In this document: one piece after another, positions 37,666-52,008 of the stretch
Layout: the number at the start of each line of letters is the position of its first letter
Position numbering within the stretch: position 1 is the first letter of the stretch
Assembly (NCBI GenBank): GCA_916048095.2
Contig: OU696592.1
Location: forward strand, 2,252,626 to 2,316,625
DNA from: Sacculina carcini
Lineage: Eukaryota; Arthropoda; Thecostraca; Sacculinidae
Reading direction: 5' to 3'
DNA length: 64,000 nucleotides
Notes under the pieces: model-generated
What the model saw: only the letters and a program-made list of their open reading frames with translations
Databases searched by the model: none
What the model was told of the DNA's origin: nothing
Position numbers and translations under genes: made by a program

Positions 37666-40600
37666 CATTAAAACCCGCCCGTTTCTACGCCCGTTGTGCG
37701 GAGGAATTCATAAAATGGAATTAATATTCATAAAAATTCATATTCATAAAAAATATTCATAATATTCAAAATAAAATATAAAGGGCACACTCATAAAATT
37801 GTAATCAATTGAAAAGTCTAAGTTTAATCTTTTTTTCTTTTTTTGACAAAATATTTTTCCTCAATCCGCCTCACATTTAAACCAGCCCGACGCGCGGAAC
37901 AATTCAGAACTCGAACACGATCCTTTCTGGATCTTGGAGTCAAATCCGTTAGTTTTGTATATGAATTCATTCTACACGGTGAAATTGAACGTTTTATTGC
38001 TGCCCGCGGGACATTTTTATTCCATAAAAATGAGCCATCGCTTCGTTTGCGTTTGAAGCCCATGATCATTGAACCAGCGAACCATGAACCAGCGCAATTA
38101 TGTCACCTCATATTCAAGCATACATACACAGACAGACAGATAATTCCTTCTTTATGTATATATATAGCATTAAAACCCGCCCGTTGTGCGGAGCAATTCA
38201 TAACATGAAATTCATATTCAATTCGTAAAAAAATATGAAAAAATAAAAATGAAATAGGGTACACTCATAAAAATATTAATTAATTGAAAATTATGAGTTT
38301 AATTATTTTTATTTCGACAAAATATTTCCCCTCAGTCCGCCTGAGTCATTTTTAAACCCGCCCGTCGTGCTGAATAATTAAGAACTCGAACACGATCCGT
38401 TCTGGATCTTGAAGTCAAATCCATTGGTTTTGTGTATGGATTAATTCTACAGGGTAAATTGAACGTTCTATTGTCTATAGTTGCTGCCCGCGGAGCATTT
38501 TTATTTGTAAAAAAATACCTTTTTTTAAATGAACCATTTGAAAAAAATGAACTAAAAAATGGAAACACCTTTTTTAAGCCCGCCCGTCGTGCGGAACAAT
38601 TCATACAATAAAATTCATATTTGAAGTCAAATCCATTGGTTTTGTGTATGGATTAATTCTACAGGGAAAATTGAACGTTCTATTGTCTACAGTTGCTGCC
38701 CGCGGATCATTTTTATTTGGAATGTTTTTTTCTTTTTTCTAAATGAACCATTTGAAAAACGATCTAAAACACTTTTTAAACCCACCCGTCGTGCGGAACA
38801 ATTCATACAATAAAACTCATATCAAATCCATAAAATATAATGAATACAAATTGAAAACCAAAAAATGTAACCTATAAATATCTTAACCAATAGAAAAGTC
38901 TAAATGTGAATATTTTTGTTCTTATTTTGACAAATATTATCCCTCAACCCGCCTGATATATAAATCTGCCCGTCGTGTGGTATAATTCAGAACACAAACA
39001 CGAAACAAACAATGAAAGATGATGAAATCTTTTCATCAGAATGTTTCCAAACTATATTTATTACTTAACATCATTCCCCAATATCATTTGCTTAAGTACT
39101 ATTTCGCTTTTACCGCTATAATATTTATTGTTAAAATTTATATATTTTCCGCTATCATTAAAACCCAATATAACCTGAGTCAAACCTACCCAACCCAACC
39201 CAACCATTCAATCTTGACCGCTCTCAGCCTAGTCTGAGTTGATTTAACTTATTAGTTTGTGATCACAAAATATACTGATGCGATCATAATTTGTAATCAG
39301 AAGACTGAGATTATCTACCCCAGGGGTCCCAAACACGCTGCCCACCAATACTTTTCTCTCAACCCGCCAATATAGTATCGGGACCAAACTGTAAGGCAGC
39401 TAAATTCACATTTGTTGCATAAAGCGATATAATTAAGCACCATTATCATATAATCTCATAATTCCCGGTTAATGCTTCCACTAATGCATCATATTCATAC
39501 AGTTGTTATTTTTTGGATTACACCGATATTACAGCCCTTGATATTACAGCCGATATTATATTATGCAACCTATATTCTGCTACGTATGATTCCTAATACA
39601 TATATCATCAGATCGCAAAATATATTTAAAGGTTCACATCATTCTCCAAAATCATTTGCTTAAGAGCTATTCTACTTTTATCGCTAGAATATTTACTGCT
39701 AGCAAAATATCATATACCTCGCTATCATTTATACCCACTCTTTATAGATACATTTAATTCGCCCGTCGTGCGGAACAGTTCATAAAATATAATTAATATT
39801 CAATTCATAAAAAAATTAGTGCAAATTGAAAAATAAAAACAAACCCACAGGAAAGTCATAGCTAATCTAAAAGTCTAAATGTGAAATTTATGTTTCAATT
39901 TAGAAAACATGTTTTTCCACAACACTATCAAAACAATGCAACCTTCTGTCATCTCTATAATTCCAGGTTAATGCTTCCGCTAAAACAGCATAAGTTGGCA
40001 TTACATGATATTGCAACCCATATCCTTATGCAACTTATGCTTATGCAACTTGAAATTAAACCAATTAAATTACACAGTTAAATTCAGTAGTTTACTTTGT
40101 TCCCAATAGCATTTTACCCGCCCGTCGTGCGGAACGTTATTGAGGACAATAAAGCCTTTATATTCAGTAGAGTGTAGCATTAATTAAACTGTACGCAATA
40201 AAACCACACCATCCATGCTTGGAGATAATATGATGCATTCTTAATTGTGATTGGGCTTCAGTGAAATTTAATCGGTGTATATTCCTGTGTAATCGCAAGT
40301 GCGCATAATAGCTGTCAAATTGGCAATATGTCCTTTTGACTTTACACCGCCGTAACTTCCTTCAGATACCCTTTGGAAAATTACAAATTATACCGTATTG
40401 TAGAAGAAAAGATTTCTAGAACGATGGTATAATTTATTTTTATGTGTAACAAATAGTTACTGAGAAATAGTAGAAAAATGAATTAATTTTAGTCGCCCGG
40501 TGTTCAAGTGTAATTTTGGATGTATTTGAGAATTTTGCCAATTTTACACGTTTTTTGTATCATTTGTGGGTATAAATTACACCTTTTCTTGTAGAACACA

Positions 40601-41682
40601 AAATTCTCTACACAGTAGTATATTCCTGTGTAATCGCAAGTGCGCATAATAGCTGTCAAATTGGCAATATGTCCTTTTGACTTTACACCGCCGTCACTTC
40701 CTTCAGATACACTTTGGAAAATTAAGAATTATACCGCATTTAAAAAAATACAATTTCCAGCACGATGATATAATTTATTTTATTGTGTGACAAACAGTTC
40801 TTGAGAAATAGATAGAAAAATGAATAAATTTTAGTCACCCGGTGTTAAAGTGTAATTTTGGATGTATTTGACAATTTTGCCAATTTTACACCTTTTTTGT
40901 ATCATTTGTGGGTATAAATTATACCTTTTCTTGTAGAACACAAAATTATCTACACAATAGTATAATTTTTATAGCTGTACCATTGCTGGTTTATGAGGAA
41001 TAGATAGGGGAATATTTACCAAAACATTCACGGTTTCCAGTGCTAATTTTGCATTTTTGACTTTGTCATTTTGACTTCACACCGCCGTAACTTTTTTTTA
41101 ATACACTTTGGAAAATTAAAAATTATACCGTGTTGTAGCAAACAAAATTCCCAGCATGATGGTATTATTTATTTAGTTGTGTGATAATTAGTTTTTGATA
41201 CATAGAGAAAAAAGTATAGAAAATCCGACGCGTGGAGTATAAATATAATTTTGAATATAGATTGAAATTTTGTCATGTTTACATCTTTTATGTTCTATTT
41301 TTGGATATGAATTATAACCTATCTTGTAGAACAGAAAATTCTCTACACAGTGGTATAATCTGTTTGGCTGTACCATTTCTGGTTTATGAGGAGTAGATGG
41401 CAGAGCATTGACCACAATTTTCGCATTTTTCATGGTTCATTTTGTCTTTTCACCGCTATAACTTTTTTTGATTTCATTTTTGAAATTTAAAATTTAATCT
41501 TAAGTGTAGACAAGAAAATGTCCAACGTGATGGTATAAATTGTTAGCGGGTAGGCTGAGTGGTGGCCGAATAATAGCTGATAGAAAATGGACCAAGGAGG
41601 GTCGAACACACACACAGACACACACACAGACACACACACAGACACACACACACACACAGAGGATCTCTTTTATATGTATACT
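37104..41682. repeat. Composite tandem repeat, array 2 unit (4579 bp)
   Basis: It starts AGCATTAAAACCCGCCCG and contains two short modules with a (TA)n tract at 37584-37662, then the long core and minisatellite sections, ending in CACACACAGA repeats. Its matching landmarks lie 4571-4579 nt from those in the next unit; the 8-nt difference comes from the TA tract. It is homologous to the array 1 unit but clearly more different from it than units within an array are from each other. Confidence 0.85.
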
Positions 41683-42159
41683 AGCATTAAAACCCGCCCG
41701 TTGTGCGGAGGAATTCATAAAATGGAATTAATATTCATAAAAATTCATATTCATAAAAAATAATCATAATATTCAAAATAAAATATAAAGGGCACACTCA
41801 TAAAATTGTAATCAATTGAAAAGTCTAAGTTTAATCTTTTTTTCTTTTTTTGACAAAATATTTTTCCTCTATCCGCCTCACATTTAAACCAGCCCGACGC
41901 GCGGAATAATTCAGAACTCGAACACGATCCTTTCTGGATCTTGGAGTCAAATCCGTTAGTTTTGTATATGAATTCATTCTACACGGTGAAATTGAACGTT
42001 TTATTGCTGCCCGCGGGACATTTTTATTCCATAAAAATGAGCCATCGCTTCGTTTGCGTTTGAAGCCCATGATCATTGAACCAGCGAACCATGGACCAGC
42101 GCAATTATGTCACCTCATATTCAAGCATACATACACAGACAGACAGATAATTCCTTCTT

Positions 42160-42236
<77 letters not shown>

Positions 42237-45200
42237 CATTAAAACCCGCCCGTTTCTACGCCCGTTGTGCGGAGGAATTCATAAAATGGAATTAATATTC
42301 ATAAAAATTCATATTCATAAAAAATATTCATAATATTCAAAATAAAATATAAAGGGCACACTCATAAAATTGTAATCAATTGAAAAGTCTAAGTTTAATC
42401 TTTTTTTCTTTTTTTGACAAAATATTTTTCCTCAATCCGCCTCACATTTAAACCAGCCCGACGCGCGGAACAATTCAGAACTCGAACACGATCCTTTCTG
42501 GATCTTGGAGTCAAATCCGTTAGTTTTGTATATGAATTCATTCTACACGGTGAAATTGAACGTTTTATTGCTGCCCGCGGGACATTTTTATTCCATAAAA
42601 ATGAGCCATCGCTTCGTTTGCGTTTGAAGCCCATGATCATTGAACCAGCGAACCATGAACCAGCGCAATTATGTCACCTCATATTCAAGCATACATACAC
42701 AGACAGACAGATAATTCCTTCTTTATGTATATATATAGCATTAAAACCCGCCCGTTGTGCGGAGCAATTCATAACATGAAATTCATATTCAATTCGTAAA
42801 AAAATATGAAAAAATAAAAATGAAATAGGGTACACTCATAAAAATATTAATTAATTGAAAATTATGAGTTTAATTATTTTTATTTCGACAAAATATTTCC
42901 CCTCAGTCCGCCTGAGTCATTTTTAAACCCGCCCGTCGTGCTGAATAATTAAGAACTCGAACACGATCCGTTCTGGATCTTGAAGTCAAATCCATTGGTT
43001 TTGTGTATGGATTAATTCTACAGGGTAAATTGAACGTTCTATTGTCTATAGTTGCTGCCCGCGGAGCATTTTTATTTGTAAAAAAATACCTTTTTTTAAA
43101 TGAACCATTTGAAAAAAATGAACTAAAAAATGGAAACACCTTTTTTAAGCCCGCCCGTCGTGCGGAACAATTCATACAATAAAATTCATATTTGAAGTCA
43201 AATCCATTGGTTTTGTGTATGGATTAATTCTACAGGGAAAATTGAACGTTCTATTGTCTACAGTTGCTGCCCGCGGATCATTTTTATTTGGAATGTTTTT
43301 TTCTTTTTTCTAAATGAACCATTTGAAAAACGATCTAAAACACTTTTTAAACCCACCCGTCGTGCGGAACAATTCATACAATAAAACTCATATCAAATCC
43401 ATAAAATATAATGAATACAAATTGAAAACCAAAAAATGTAACCTATAAATATCTTAACCAATAGAAAAGTCTAAATGTGAATATTTTTGTTCTTATTTTG
43501 ACAAATATTATCCCTCAACCCGCCTGATATATAAATCTGCCCGTCGTGTGGTATAATTCAGAACACAAACACGAAACAAACAATGAAAGATGATGAAATC
43601 TTTTCATCAGAATGTTTCCAAACTATATTTATTACTTAACATCATTCCCCAATATCATTTGCTTAAGTACTATTTCGCTTTTACCGCTATAATATTTATT
43701 GTTAAAATTTATATATTTTCCGCTATCATTAAAACCCAATATAACCTGAGTCAAACCTACCCAACCCAACCCAACCATTCAATCTTGACCGCTCTCAGCC
43801 TAGTCTGAGTTGATTTAACTTATTAGTTTGTGATCACAAAATATACTGATGCGATCATAATTTGTAATCAGAAGACTGAGATTATCTACCCCAGGGGTCC
43901 CAAACACGCTGCCCACCAATACTTTTCTCTCAACCCGCCAATATAGTATCGGGACCAAACTGTAAGGCAGCTAAATTCACATTTGTTGCATAAAGCGATA
44001 TAATTAAGCACCATTATCATATAATCTCATAATTCCCGGTTAATGCTTCCACTAATGCATCATATTCATACAGTTGTTATTTTTTGGATTACACCGATAT
44101 TACAGCCCTTGATATTACAGCCGATATTATATTATGCAACCTATATTCTGCTACGTATGATTCCTAATACATATATCATCAGATCGCAAAATATATTTAA
44201 AGGTTCACATCATTCTCCAAAATCATTTGCTTAAGAGCTATTCTACTTTTATCGCTAGAATATTTACTGCTAGCAAAATATCATATACCTCGCTATCATT
44301 TAAACCCACTCTTTATAGATACATTTAATTCGCCCGTCGTGCGGAACAGTTCATAAAATATAATTAATATTCAATTCATAAAAAAATTAGTGCAAATTGA
44401 AAAAGAAAAACAAACCCACAGGAAAGTTATAGCTAATATAAAAGTCTAAATGTGAAATTTATGTTTCAATTTAGGAAACATGTTTTTCCACAACCCGCCT
44501 CATATTTAAAGCTGCCCGTCGTGCGGAATAATTCAGAACTCAAACACGAAACAAACACAAATAAAATTGATGAAAAACGACCAATAGAAAGGTCAAATTT
44601 GTAAATTATTGTTTTAATTATTGACGATGTTTTTCCCTCAACACTACTCAAATTCACACCCGTCCTTCGTGTGTAGTAATTCAGACGTGTAACACTATCA
44701 AAACAATGAAACATCTCTATAATTCCAGATTAATGCTTCCTCTAAAACAGCATATGCATATACTTGGCATTGCATGATATTACAACCCGTATCCTTATGC
44801 AACTCAAGCGTATGCAACTTGAAATTAAACCAATTAAATTACACAGTAAAGTTCAGTAGCTTACTTTGTTCCAAGTAGCATTTTACCCGCCCGTCGTGCG
44901 GAACATTTGATGCGTAAATATTGAGGACAATAAAGACTTTCTATTCAGTATAGTGTAGCATTAATTGAACTGTACGCAAAAAAACCACATCATCCATGCT
45001 TGGAGATAATATGATGCATTCTTAATTGTAATTGGGCTTCAGTGAAATTTAATCGGTGTATATTCCTGTGTAATCGCAAGTGCGCATAATAGCTGTAAAA
45101 TTGGCAATATGTCCTTTTGACTTTACACCGCCGTAACTTCCTTCAGACACCCTTTGGAAAATTACAAATTATACCGTATTGTAGAAAACAAGATTTCTAG

Positions 45201-46874
45201 CACGATGGTATAATTTATTTTTATGCATAACAAATAGTTACTGAGAAATAGTAGAAAAATGAATTAATTTTAGTCGCCCGGTGTTCAAGTGTAATTTTGG
45301 ATGTATTTGAGAATTTTGCCAATTTTACACGTTTTTTGTACCATTTGTGGGTATAAATTATAGCTTATATTGTAGAACACAAAATTCTCTACACAGTAGT
45401 ATATTCCTGTGTAATCGCAAGTGCGTAAATTGTGATTGGACTTCAGTGAAATTAAATCAGTGTATATTCATGTGTAATCGCAAGTGCGCATAATAGCTGT
45501 CAAATTGGCAACATGACATTTTGACTTTACATCGCCGTAACTTCCTTTAGATACACTTTGGAAAATTTAAAATTATACCGTATTGTAGAAAACAAAATTT
45601 CTAGCACGATGGTATAATTTATTTTCATGTATAACAAATAGTTACTGATAAATAGTAGAAAAATGAATTAATTTTAGTCGCCCGGTGTTCAAGTGTAATT
45701 TTGGATGTATTTGAGAATTTTGCCAATTTTACACGTTTTTTGTATCTTTTGTGGGTATAAATTATAGCTTATCTTGTAGAACACAAAATTATCTACACAG
45801 TAGTATATTCCTGTGTAATCGCAAGTGCGCAAAATAGCTGACAAATTGGCAATATGTCTTTTTGACTTTACACCGCCGTAACTTACTTCAGATATACTTT
45901 GTAAAATTACAAATTATACCGTATTGTAGAAAACAAAATTTCCAGCACAATGGTATAATTTATTTTTATGTGTAACAAATAGTTACTGAGAAATAGTAGA
46001 AAAATGAATTAATTTTAGTCGCCCGGTGTTCAAGTGTAATTTTGTGTGTATTTGAGAATTTTTCCAATTTTACGTTTTTGGTATCATTTGCGGGTATAAA
46101 TTAGAATATTTCTTGTAGAACACAAACTTCTCTACACAATAGTATAATTTTTATAGCTGTAACTCTGCTGGTTTCTGAGGAATAGATAGGGGAATATTGA
46201 CCAAAATATTCGCGTTTTTCAGTGCTAATTTTGCATTTTTGACTTTGTCATTTTGACTTCACACCGCCGTAACATTTTTTTAATACACTTTGGAAAATTA
46301 AAAATTATACCGTGCTGTAGAAAACAAAATTCCCAGCATGATGGTATTATTTATTTAGATGTGTGATTATTAGTTTTTGAGAAATAGAGAAAAAAGTATA
46401 GAAAATCGGACGCGTGGAGTTTAAATAAAATTTTGAATGTAGATTGATTGTTTTCCATTTAACATGTTTTATATTTAATTTTTGGGTATAAATTATACTT
46501 TCTTGAGTAGAAGAGAAAATTTTCTACACAGTGGTATAATTTTTATAGTTGTACCATTGCTGTTTTAGGAGGAGTAGTCTTCAGAAGATTGACCAAAATT
46601 TTCGCATTTTCCAGGGTTCATTTTGTCTTTTCACCGCTATAACTTTTTTTTATTTCATTTTTGAAATTTAAAATTTAATCTTAAGTGTAGACAAGAAAAT
46701 TTCCAACGTGATGGTATAAATTGTTAGCAGGTAGACAGAATGGTGGCCGAATAATAGATGATAGAAAATGGACCAAGGAGGGTCGAACAGACACACAGAC
46801 ACACAGACACACAGACACACAGACACACAGACACACAGACACACAGAGGATCTCTTTTATATATATAGATATAT
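41683..46874. repeat. Composite tandem repeat, array 2 second unit (5192 bp)
   Basis: Through about 44310 it is nearly identical to the preceding unit, including a TA tract at 42163-42235. After that it switches to the array 1-type sequence: it has the CCGCCTCATATTTAAAGCTG section near 44496 that the preceding unit lacks. It has a longer minisatellite block and ends in ACAGACAC repeats at 46788-46845. The change of affinity inside the unit suggests unequal exchange or gene conversion between module subtypes. Confidence 0.8.
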
Positions 46875-49118
46875 AGCATTAAAACCGCATTAATACTCAT
46901 AAAAATTAAGGCAAACTCATAAAAACCTTAATCAATTAAAAAGTCTAAATTTCATTATTTTTAATTTTATTTTGACAAAATATTTTCACTCAGCCGGCCT
47001 CATATTTAAACCCGCCCGTCGTGCTGAATAATTCAGAACTCGAACACGATCCGCTCTGGATCTTGAAGTCAAATCCATTGGTTTTGTGTATGGATTAATT
47101 CTACAGGGTAAATTGAACGTTCTATTGTCTATAGGTGCTGCCCGCGAAGCATTTTTATTAAAAAAATACCTTTTTTAAATGAACCATTTGAAAAAATGAA
47201 CTAAAAAATCGAAACACTTTTTTTAAACCCGCCCCTCGTGGAAAAAAATTTAGTGAAAATTGAAAAAGAAAAACAAACCCATAGGAATGTTTAGCCAATA
47301 TGAAAGTCTAAATGTGAAATTTATGTTTCAATTTAGAAAACATGTTTTTCCACAACCCGCCTCATATTTAAAGCTGCCCGTCGTGCGGAATAATTCAGAA
47401 CTCAAACACGAAACAAACACAAAGAAAATTGATGAATAACGACCAACAGAAAAAGTGAAATTTGTAAATTCTTGTTTTAATTATTGACGATGTTTTTCCC
47501 TCAACACTGCTCAAATTCACACCCGTCCTTCGTGTGTAGTAATTCAGAAGTGTAACACTATCAAAACAATGAAACTTTTTGTCATCTCTATAATTCCAGA
47601 TTTATGCGTCCGCTAAAACAGCATATTCATATAGTTGGCATTGCATGATATTACAACACATATCCTTATGCAACTTGAGCTTATGCAACTTGAAATTAAA
47701 CCAATTATATTATACAGTAAAATTCAGTAGTTAACTTTGTTCCCAGTAGTATTTTACCCGCCCGTCGGGCGGAACAATTCATGTGTAAATATTGAGGACA
47801 ATAAAGCCTTTCTATTCAGTATAGTGTAGCATTAATTAAACTGTACCCAATAAAACCACACCATCCATGCTTGGAGCTAATATGATGCATTCTTAATTGT
47901 GATTGGGCTTCAGTGAAATTTAATCGGTGTATATTCCTGTGTAATCGCAAGTGCTCATAATAGCTGTCAAATTGGTAATATGTGCTTTTGAATTTACACC
48001 GCCGTAACTTCCTTTAGATACACTTTGGAAAATTACAAATTATACCGTATTGTAGAAAACAAGATTTCTAGCACGATGGTATAATTTATTTTTATGTGTA
48101 ACAAATAGTTACTGAGAAATACGTAAAAAATGAATAAATTTTAGTCGCCCGGTGTTCAAGTGCAATTTTGGATGAATTTGAGAATTTTGCCAATTTTACA
48201 CGTTTTTTGTATCATTTGTGTGTATAAATTATAGCTTATCTTGTATAACACATAATTATCTACACAGTAGTATATTCCTGTGTAATCGCAAGTGCGCATA
48301 ATAGCTGTCAAATTGGCAATATGTCCTTTTGAATTTACACCGCCGTAACTTCCTTCAGATACACTTTGGAAAATTACAAATTATACCGTATTGTAGAAAA
48401 CAAGATTTCTACCACGATGGTATAATTTATTTTTATATGTAACAAATAGTTACTGAGAAATAGTAGAAAAATGAATTAATTTTAGTCGCCCGGTGTTCAA
48501 GTGTAAATTTGGATGTATTTAAGAATTTTGCCAATTTTACACGTTTTTTGTATCATTTGTGGGTATAAATTATACTTTTTCTTGTAGAACACAAAATTCT
48601 CTACACAGTAGTATATTCCTGTGTAATCGCAAGTGCGCATAATAGCTGTCAAATTGGCAATATGTTCTTTTGACTTTACACCGCCGTCACTTCCTCCAGA
48701 TACACCTTGGAAAATTAAGAATTATACCGTATTGTAGAAAATGAAATATCTAGCACGATGGTATAATTAATTTTGATGTGTGACAAATAGTTACTGAGAA
48801 ATAGTAGAAAAATGAATTAATTTTAGTCACCCGGTGTTCAAGTGTAATTTTGGATGTATTTGAGAATTTTGCCAATTTTACACGTTTTTTGTTTCATTTG
48901 TGGATATAAATTATAACTTATCTTGTAGAACACAAGATTATCTACACAGTAGTATATTCCTGTGTAATCGCAAGTGCGCATAACAGCTGTCAAATTGGCA
49001 ATATGTCCTTTTGACTTTACACCGCCGTAACTTCCTTCAGATATACTTTGGAAAATTACAAATTATACCGTATTGTAGAAAACAATATTTCTAGCACGAT
49101 GGTATAATTTATTGTTAT
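46875..49118. repeat. Composite repeat, final truncated module
   Basis: It starts AGCATTAAAACCGC, has shortened core sections and a minisatellite block with several ACCGCCGTAAC repeats. It is cut within GGTATAATTTATT at about 49118, where the 3' end of a minus-strand LINE begins. Confidence 0.78.
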
Positions 49119-49161
49119 GTTATTTATTCGCACAATACAATAATACTAAAACAGCATATTA

Positions 49162-49860
49162 CTAGACTGCATACTCCGCTTTGATCAGCTTAAGTGACGA
49201 GTCATAGCACATTGACAGGAAATACTTTTTCGCTCGTGATTTAAATATAGGGAATGTAGGAGACGTTCTGACGTGCAATGGAAGCGTGTTGAAAATTGGC
49301 GGCGCCACATAGCGAACACATCTATTGTAACGGCTGTCATTGCTAGGAAATTTCGGCACCGTCAATAATTGTAGGCCGTCAGATCGAAGAGTACGCGACG
49401 GTGAGTGAACCTCAAGCATGTCAGCTATATAGCGAGGCGATCTCAACTTGACAGCTTGAAGCACAATGCACACAGTTCGATATTCCGACAGAGCCTTCAC
49501 AGGTAGCCACGAGAGCTGTATGAGATGTTTTTATATGAGTCCTCGCTGGCAGGTGGAACACTAGACGACACGAACTGTTGATGAGTCGCTGTATCTTGCG
49601 AAGCACTCTATGGGGCAGATTCAGGTACAGCGAACAACAATACATAATTCGAGCCATCACCAGTGCGTTTACTAATTTGAGGGCCGACGAGATAGAAATA
49701 TATTTCCGAATTGAGTAAATTTGGCGAATATAGTAGCAGCAAATTTTGATAAGATCAGAAATGTGATGGATGAATGACAGCCGATTATAAAAAATGACAC
49801 CCAAATTTCTTGCGGATTCAGGAAACAAAAAGTTGAAAGAGCTGGGAGCAAAAGAGGAAA
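49162..49860 (-). pseudogene. LINE RT C-terminal domain (broken)
   Basis: Two overlapping frames carry NLGVIFYNRLSF..HIS, a KLVNALVMARIMYCCSLYLN stretch, and then RTLRSDGLQLLTVP and IFNTLPLHVRTSPTFPIFKS. The order fits the region after the YADD box in CR1/L2-group LINEs. About 45-50 residues that normally separate the FADD box from NLGV are missing between 49871 and 49830. Confidence 0.78.
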
Positions 49861-49870
49861 TTTTGCTGAG

Positions 49871-50551
49871 CTAAACAGGTACTATCATCATATCATCATA
49901 TGTGAAAAATATTTGGATATCATCGGCAAATATTTGGTAATCGATTTCATGAAAATCCTGTAGAGCAAATTTAATCGAGGATAGGTACACATTGAATAAA
50001 AGCGGTCCGAGAACAGATCCTTGAGGCACACCATTCACAAGAGGGAAGTTTGAGCTGTGGCAATCTTTTACAATAACTGACTGTGTCCTCTCACTCAAGT
50101 AATCACGCAGCAGATCAAGTGCGAATCCAGAAACGCCACATCGCTCAAGGTCATTAATCAAGATTGCATGACACACTGTGTCGAATGCGGCGGAAAAGTC
50201 CAGTTGTATGAGTATGACATTTCTGTGTTCTAAGCTGCGCTCGAGTAAAGAGTTGTAGGTATAAAGCAGAGATGTCTCAGTCGAATGGTTCTGTCTGAAA
50301 CCAAATTGCTGGTGAAGAAAGACATTGTTTTCCTCCAGGTGAGCGTATACTTTGTCATACATTGCTATTTCAACAAGTTTGGAGAGCCAGGGTATGGTAG
50401 AAACTGGTCGATAGTTCGATATAGTTTCGTAATCCAGACTAAGTTTTTGAGCAGCGGAGATATAACAGCATGCTTGCCGCCAAGAAACCTTGCATGAAGA
50501 AAACACGCATTTATAAAGTAGGAAACAAATGGTGCCAACATGTACACACAA
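49871..50551 (-). pseudogene. LINE reverse transcriptase core (CR1/L2 group)
   Basis: A 226-residue frame contains ISNYRPVSTIP, QFGFRQNHSTET, QLDFSAAFDTV, NGVPQGSVLGPLLF and the catalytic FADD. All are hallmarks of non-LTR RT motifs 1-5. The N-terminal 40 residues are read in the wrong frame: the true upstream RT (HAVISPLLKN) continues in an overlapping frame from 50829, so a frameshift lies near 50430. Confidence 0.88.
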
Positions 50552-51351
50552 GTTGCGATCTTATCAAAGCGGATGGGATCTTGTACCGAAAACTTACCTT
50601 TAGACCTTGCAATCAACCTGACGCAGTATAAAAAGTCAACCTGGGCAAACGAAGTCATGAGTGATACAGCAGCAGGAGCAGAATACTTGATGGATGAATT
50701 GTCTGAACTGAACATATCATTGATTCGACTCAGCTTCAGTTGGAAAAATGAAGCGAATATGTTGGCCAGAGTGGAGGGATCACCATTCTGAAGCGGATGA
50801 TCTCCCCGCCGACCAAGAAGCCGATTCAAAACCCTCCACTGCCCACGGGAATCACTGGAGCACTCACACAGCTTTCGCTCATAGTAGTTATGTTTAGCCT
50901 TATCACAAGCCTCAAAGTATGACCGTCTAAAAATTCACAACTTATTTAGTGCTTCATCAGATCTAAGACGTCTCCATCGTCGCTCAAGACAGCGGCATGC
51001 CCGCTTCACCGATCTAAGTTCAGGACTGAACCATGGCAGCGAGTGAAATGTCTGAACAGTTTTGTCGACAAAACGGACATTCCTGTCCAGCACAGTGGTA
51101 AGAGCAGTGTTAAAAAAGTCCAAAATGTCGTCAAAAGGAAGACGAACATAGCTAGAGAAGTTGAAGAAGTTTTCAAGATCTACGCAAAGTTCATCCAGGT
51201 TACATTTTGTATAGTCGAAATACGCCACTCGTTCGAGGGCTTCAGAACGTAACTGAGCTTCTACAACAAATTCAATCATTGCATGATCCGATATTGAGTT
51301 ATCAATTGGCGAAACACAGACATTTGAAATTAGCTTGGAGATATGCGGCAA
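50365..51351 (-). pseudogene. LINE EN end and EN-RT linker (two frames)
   Basis: The frame 50935-51351 has the endonuclease SDHAM box followed by the linker with LPWFSPELRSVKR, common in CR1-like ORF2. The frame 50365-50829 continues with STLANIFASFF and leads to the RT. They are separated by a frameshift or stop at about 50830-50935. Confidence 0.75.
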
Positions 51352-51750
51352 GTCCGGCCAAGAATAAGATCAAGCGTATGACCGTGTAAATGAGTGGGTG
51401 AATGAATAAGGTTCCTCAATCCATGCGATTCGATGACTTCGAGAAAAGCATGAGAGTACGACTTCAATTGGGGACAGTCAACCCAGTAGTTGAAGTCCCC
51501 ACAAACAAGAAAGTTATCGGAGAATAATTCACGACACTTTTCGACCAATGTTGAAAATTCATCGAAAAAATTTAGATCAGAAAGCTTCTCGGATCTGTAT
51601 AATATCAAGACACCCAATACAGGGTTCTTACCCGTAGAACTGGAGACTTTGACACACAGATATTCACATGATTTTACAGCTACACACAGTGATACTTGTT
51701 TTAAAATAAGACAGGAATTGTAAAAGAAAGCGATACCACCATTATTATTA
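51330..51750 (-). pseudogene. LINE endonuclease, central part
   Basis: The frame after the insertion reads GGIAFFYNS, VLILYRS, NFLVCGDFNYWVD (catalytic GDFN box), then HGHTLDLIL. These are APE-endonuclease landmarks. A frameshift near 51340 separates it from the SDH box. Confidence 0.82.
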
Positions 51751-51755
51751 TTATT

Positions 51756-52008
51756 ATTAATTACAGGCAAATCCAGTAGCATGGGAAGAGTGCAAGCACT
51801 ATTACCACCCTAAGGTGGCCCCATGTACCGGAAGCGCCCAAAAGATTCAGAGAGAAAGAGAGTTCGAAGTGAAAAAAGTCTAGAAAAAGAGTTGGAAAGA
51901 AAATAATAAATAAATAACAATAGTACAAGTATCTCAATAGTACCACCAATAGTACAAGTATCTCTGCAATGATATATACCCAAATAGCCAGAAGGTAAGT
52001 TCTAGGAA
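51756..52008 (-). mobile_element. Unidentified ~250-bp insertion with (AAT)n tail in LINE endonuclease
   Basis: Between VVETWLAEAE and GGIAFFYNS the endonuclease frame is interrupted by sequence unrelated to the LINE. On the minus strand it ends CCTGTAATTAATAATAATAAT directly before GGTGGTATCGC. A simple-repeat tail suggests a SINE or short LINE-mobilised insertion. I could not find a convincing tRNA-like head or target duplication. Part of the original endonuclease (about 20-30 codons) may have been lost. Confidence 0.45.
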
